Position numbers and translations under genes: made by a program
Source of the DNA: Agrobacterium salinitolerans
GTDB taxonomy: Bacteria; Pseudomonadota; Alphaproteobacteria; Rhizobiales; Rhizobiaceae
Assembly: GCF_002008225.1 (NCBI RefSeq)
Contig: NZ_MRDH01000006.1
Location: 186,001-250,000, forward strand
Reading direction: 5' to 3'
Length of the DNA stretch: 64,000 bases
The notes under the pieces: model-generated
Seen by the model: the letters and a program-made list of their open reading frames with translations, nothing else
Told to the model about the DNA's origin: nothing
Databases searched by the model: none
Shown here: piece by piece, positions 62,653-64,000 of the stretch
Numbering within the stretch: the first letter of the stretch is position 1
How the letters are laid out: every line of letters begins with the position of its first letter

Positions 62653-63534
62653 ATGTCCACAGTTCATTTCACGTTTTGTACTCTTTTTAGCCTGACTGTG
62701 GCGGCAATGCCGGTTGCGGCCTCTGCCGCTGATGGGCCGCTGCGTCCCTTCAAGGATGAGCTGTTTTCCGCCCATACGGTGCTTTCCAGCGGCGATGGCG
62801 GCGCGTCCGAGGTCATCGACTATCAGGAAATGCGCGATATCAATGGTCGCGACGAGGTGCCGGAACGCCGGGTGAAACGACAATATGTCGATATGACGCC
62901 GAAGAAGGCGCAGGCGCTCGAAACCGTTTCCGCCGGGGGCAGGGCGCTTGAGGTCGGTCGCGTCGGGCCGGCGAGCGGCCAGGCCTTCACCGTCATCTTC
63001 ATCCACGGGCGCGGCGGTGACCGGCGGCTCGGCATGAACGACTACACCTTCGGCGGCAACTTCAACAGGCTGAAAAATCTGGCTGTCGCCAATGGAGGCA
63101 CCTATTATGCGCCAAGCGTTCGTTTCTTCGATGAGAACGGCGTTGCCGATATCGCGGCGCTGATTGCGGATGCGGCGGGAAAGTCGGGCGGTAAGCCTGT
63201 TATTCTGACCTGCGCCTCCATGGGTAGTTTCATCTGCTATGGCATCAGCCGTGACAAGGCGGCCGTCGCCAATCTCAAGGGCATGGCGATCCTCGGCGGG
63301 GCGGTCGATCCGGATTTTCCGAAAAGCGCTTTTGCAAAGGCGAAGAAGCCGGTCTGGTTTACCCACGGCAGCGCCGACAAGGTTTATTCGGCCGATCAGC
63401 AAGCGACGATCTTCCGCACGTTGTTGAAGGCTGGCGAGCCGGCGCGGTTCACGCGTTACGAGACCGGCAGCCACGGAACGCCGGTGCGCATGACCGACTG
63501 GCGGGCGGTCTTGAACTGGATTTTGAGCCGTTAG
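62653..63534 (+). CDS. Secreted alpha/beta hydrolase, function unknown
   Basis: A 293-residue protein with a signal peptide (MSTVHFTFCTLFSLTVAAMP, cut near ASA at about residue 25). The hydrolase fold is indicated by FIHGRGGDRRLG (oxyanion loop), the nucleophile elbow CASMGSFICYG (Ser, in a GxSxG-like CASMGS variant), VWFTHGSADKVYS (Asp) and YETGSHGTPVRM (catalytic His). It is therefore a periplasmic or secreted serine hydrolase; the substrate is unknown. Between it and parE (divergent) there are 222 bp without further genes. Confidence 0.82.
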   Translation: MSTVHFTFCTLFSLTVAAMPVAASAADGPLRPFKDELFSAHTVLSSGDGGASEVIDYQEMRDINGRDEVPERRVKRQYVDMTPKKAQALETVSAGGRALEVGRVGPASGQAFTVIFIHGRGGDRRLGMNDYTFGGNFNRLKNLAVANGGTYYAPSVRFFDENGVADIAALIADAAGKSGGKPVILTCASMGSFICYGISRDKAAVANLKGMAILGGAVDPDFPKSAFAKAKKPVWFTHGSADKVYSADQQATIFRTLLKAGEPARFTRYETGSHGTPVRMTDWRAVLNWILSR

Positions 63535-63745
63535 GGGAGCATTCAGGGCGTCCTCACGACAAATTTTTCAAATTCGCAGCTGGTTTTAACCCTTGCACCG
63601 CTTTTTTGTACCAATTGTCGCTGCCTGCGGCTAAAGGAATATCCGGGAAAATTCCGGCAGAGCTTCTGTCGTGATCAAGGGCCTCTGGAGGCCGAGGGTT
63701 GGAGCGCCGCCAGCGGCGCTGCTAGACAAAGGGAATGGGATACGC

Positions 63746-64000
63746 ATGACGCCGAATGTTCGACCGCTTGTAGCCGGAAACTGGAAGATGAACGGCACGC
63801 GTGCCTCGCTCGATCAGATCAAGGCCATGGCAGAGGGCGTCAAGGGCGCGCTTTCCCAGAAGGTGGATGCGCTGATCTGCCCGCCTTCGACCTTGCTTTA
63901 TGTCGCCACCGCGCTCTGCGATGACAGCCCGCTGATGATCGGCGCTCAGGATTGCCACCAGAACGCCTCCGGCGCGCACACCGGCGATATTTCCGCTGAG
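63746..64000 (+). CDS. tpiA: Triosephosphate isomerase TpiA, N-terminal part
   Basis: The gene runs off the right edge of the window; 85 codons are visible, without a stop. The product starts [20 protein letters not shown], in which GNWKMNGT contains the conserved Asn and catalytic Lys of the TPI barrel, and continues with [35 protein letters not shown], all invariant TPI blocks. It interconverts dihydroxyacetone phosphate and glyceraldehyde 3-phosphate in the cytosol. The 210 bp before it contain no gene, but a GC-rich hairpin AGCGCCGCCAGCGGCGCT lies about 30 bases upstream. Confidence 0.97.
   Translation, partial: MTPNVRPLVAGNWKMNGTRASLDQIKAMAEGVKGALSQKVDALICPPSTLLYVATALCDDSPLMIGAQDCHQNASGAHTGDISAE

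Overview
The window looks like chromosomal backbone DNA of an Agrobacterium (Rhizobiaceae, Alphaproteobacteria), close to the A. tumefaciens/A. fabrum group. This is inferred from the high GC content, the gene families (two short DUF1127 proteins, a cyclic-glucan-type phosphoglycerol transferase, a malic enzyme fused to a phosphotransacetylase domain, bluB under a B12 riboswitch), dense rhizobial-type palindromic intergenic repeats, and recognisable gene order. No phage, insertion sequence, integrase or CRISPR array was seen. Genes are tightly packed on both strands. A cation/proton antiporter gene (left edge) and tpiA (right edge) are cut by the window.

Layout. 1-3.2 kb: antiporter C-terminus, a flavin-type oxidase, and a GGDEF diguanylate cyclase behind an AT-rich leader. 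3.2-8.7 kb: a minus-strand run ppiD-trpD-trpC-moaC-moeA (envelope folding, tryptophan, molybdenum cofactor). 8.9-9.5 kb: three tiny membrane-protein ORFs. 9.7-15.2 kb: coaD, two cyclophilins, queA-tgt (queuosine) and a pabB-like gene, with two copies of a palindromic repeat. 15.2-19.2 kb: a four-gene minus-strand cassette (PLP decarboxylase, AMP-forming ligase, acyl carrier protein, GNAT-like protein) that looks like a small orphan biosynthetic pathway and is the most interesting system here. 19.4-24 kb: glutathione-dependent formaldehyde dehydrogenase, trmFO, two DUF1127 genes with their own terminators, tRNA-Leu(TAG). 24.4-38.3 kb: trigger factor, a P-loop kinase-like protein, a possible outer-membrane protein, sthA, a DUF1003 protein, an LtaS/OpgB-like transferase diverging from nadE across a three-unit PhoB-box-like site, a VOC protein, a TolB-like propeller, the cobalamin riboswitch and bluB, and a DUF2865 protein. 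38.5-47.5 kb: malic enzyme, an LpxH-like phosphoesterase, a dipeptide epimerase, an Mla-type lipid transport operon and a dienelactone-hydrolase remnant. 47.5-50.7 kb: a PACE efflux protein and several small proteins, tRNA-Lys(CTT) and a GlsB-family protein. 50.9-64 kb: a large MscS channel, a dimethylglycine-dehydrogenase-like enzyme, a two-receiver response regulator, a phospholipase-D-type cardiolipin synthase, an ArsR/AHSA1 pair with a palindromic operator, a ClpP, parE, a secreted alpha/beta hydrolase and the start of tpiA.

Themes. Protein folding and quality control (PpiD, two cyclophilins, trigger factor, ClpP), envelope lipid and polymer handling (Mla operon, LtaS-like, LpxH-like, PLD-type synthase, PACE, MscS) and cofactor or tRNA modification (Moco, CoA, NAD, B12, queuosine, TrmFO) dominate. 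Intergenic space is rich in two repeat families; three of the four full copies of the larger family sit between convergent genes. All functions come from reading protein motifs and gene context without database searches.
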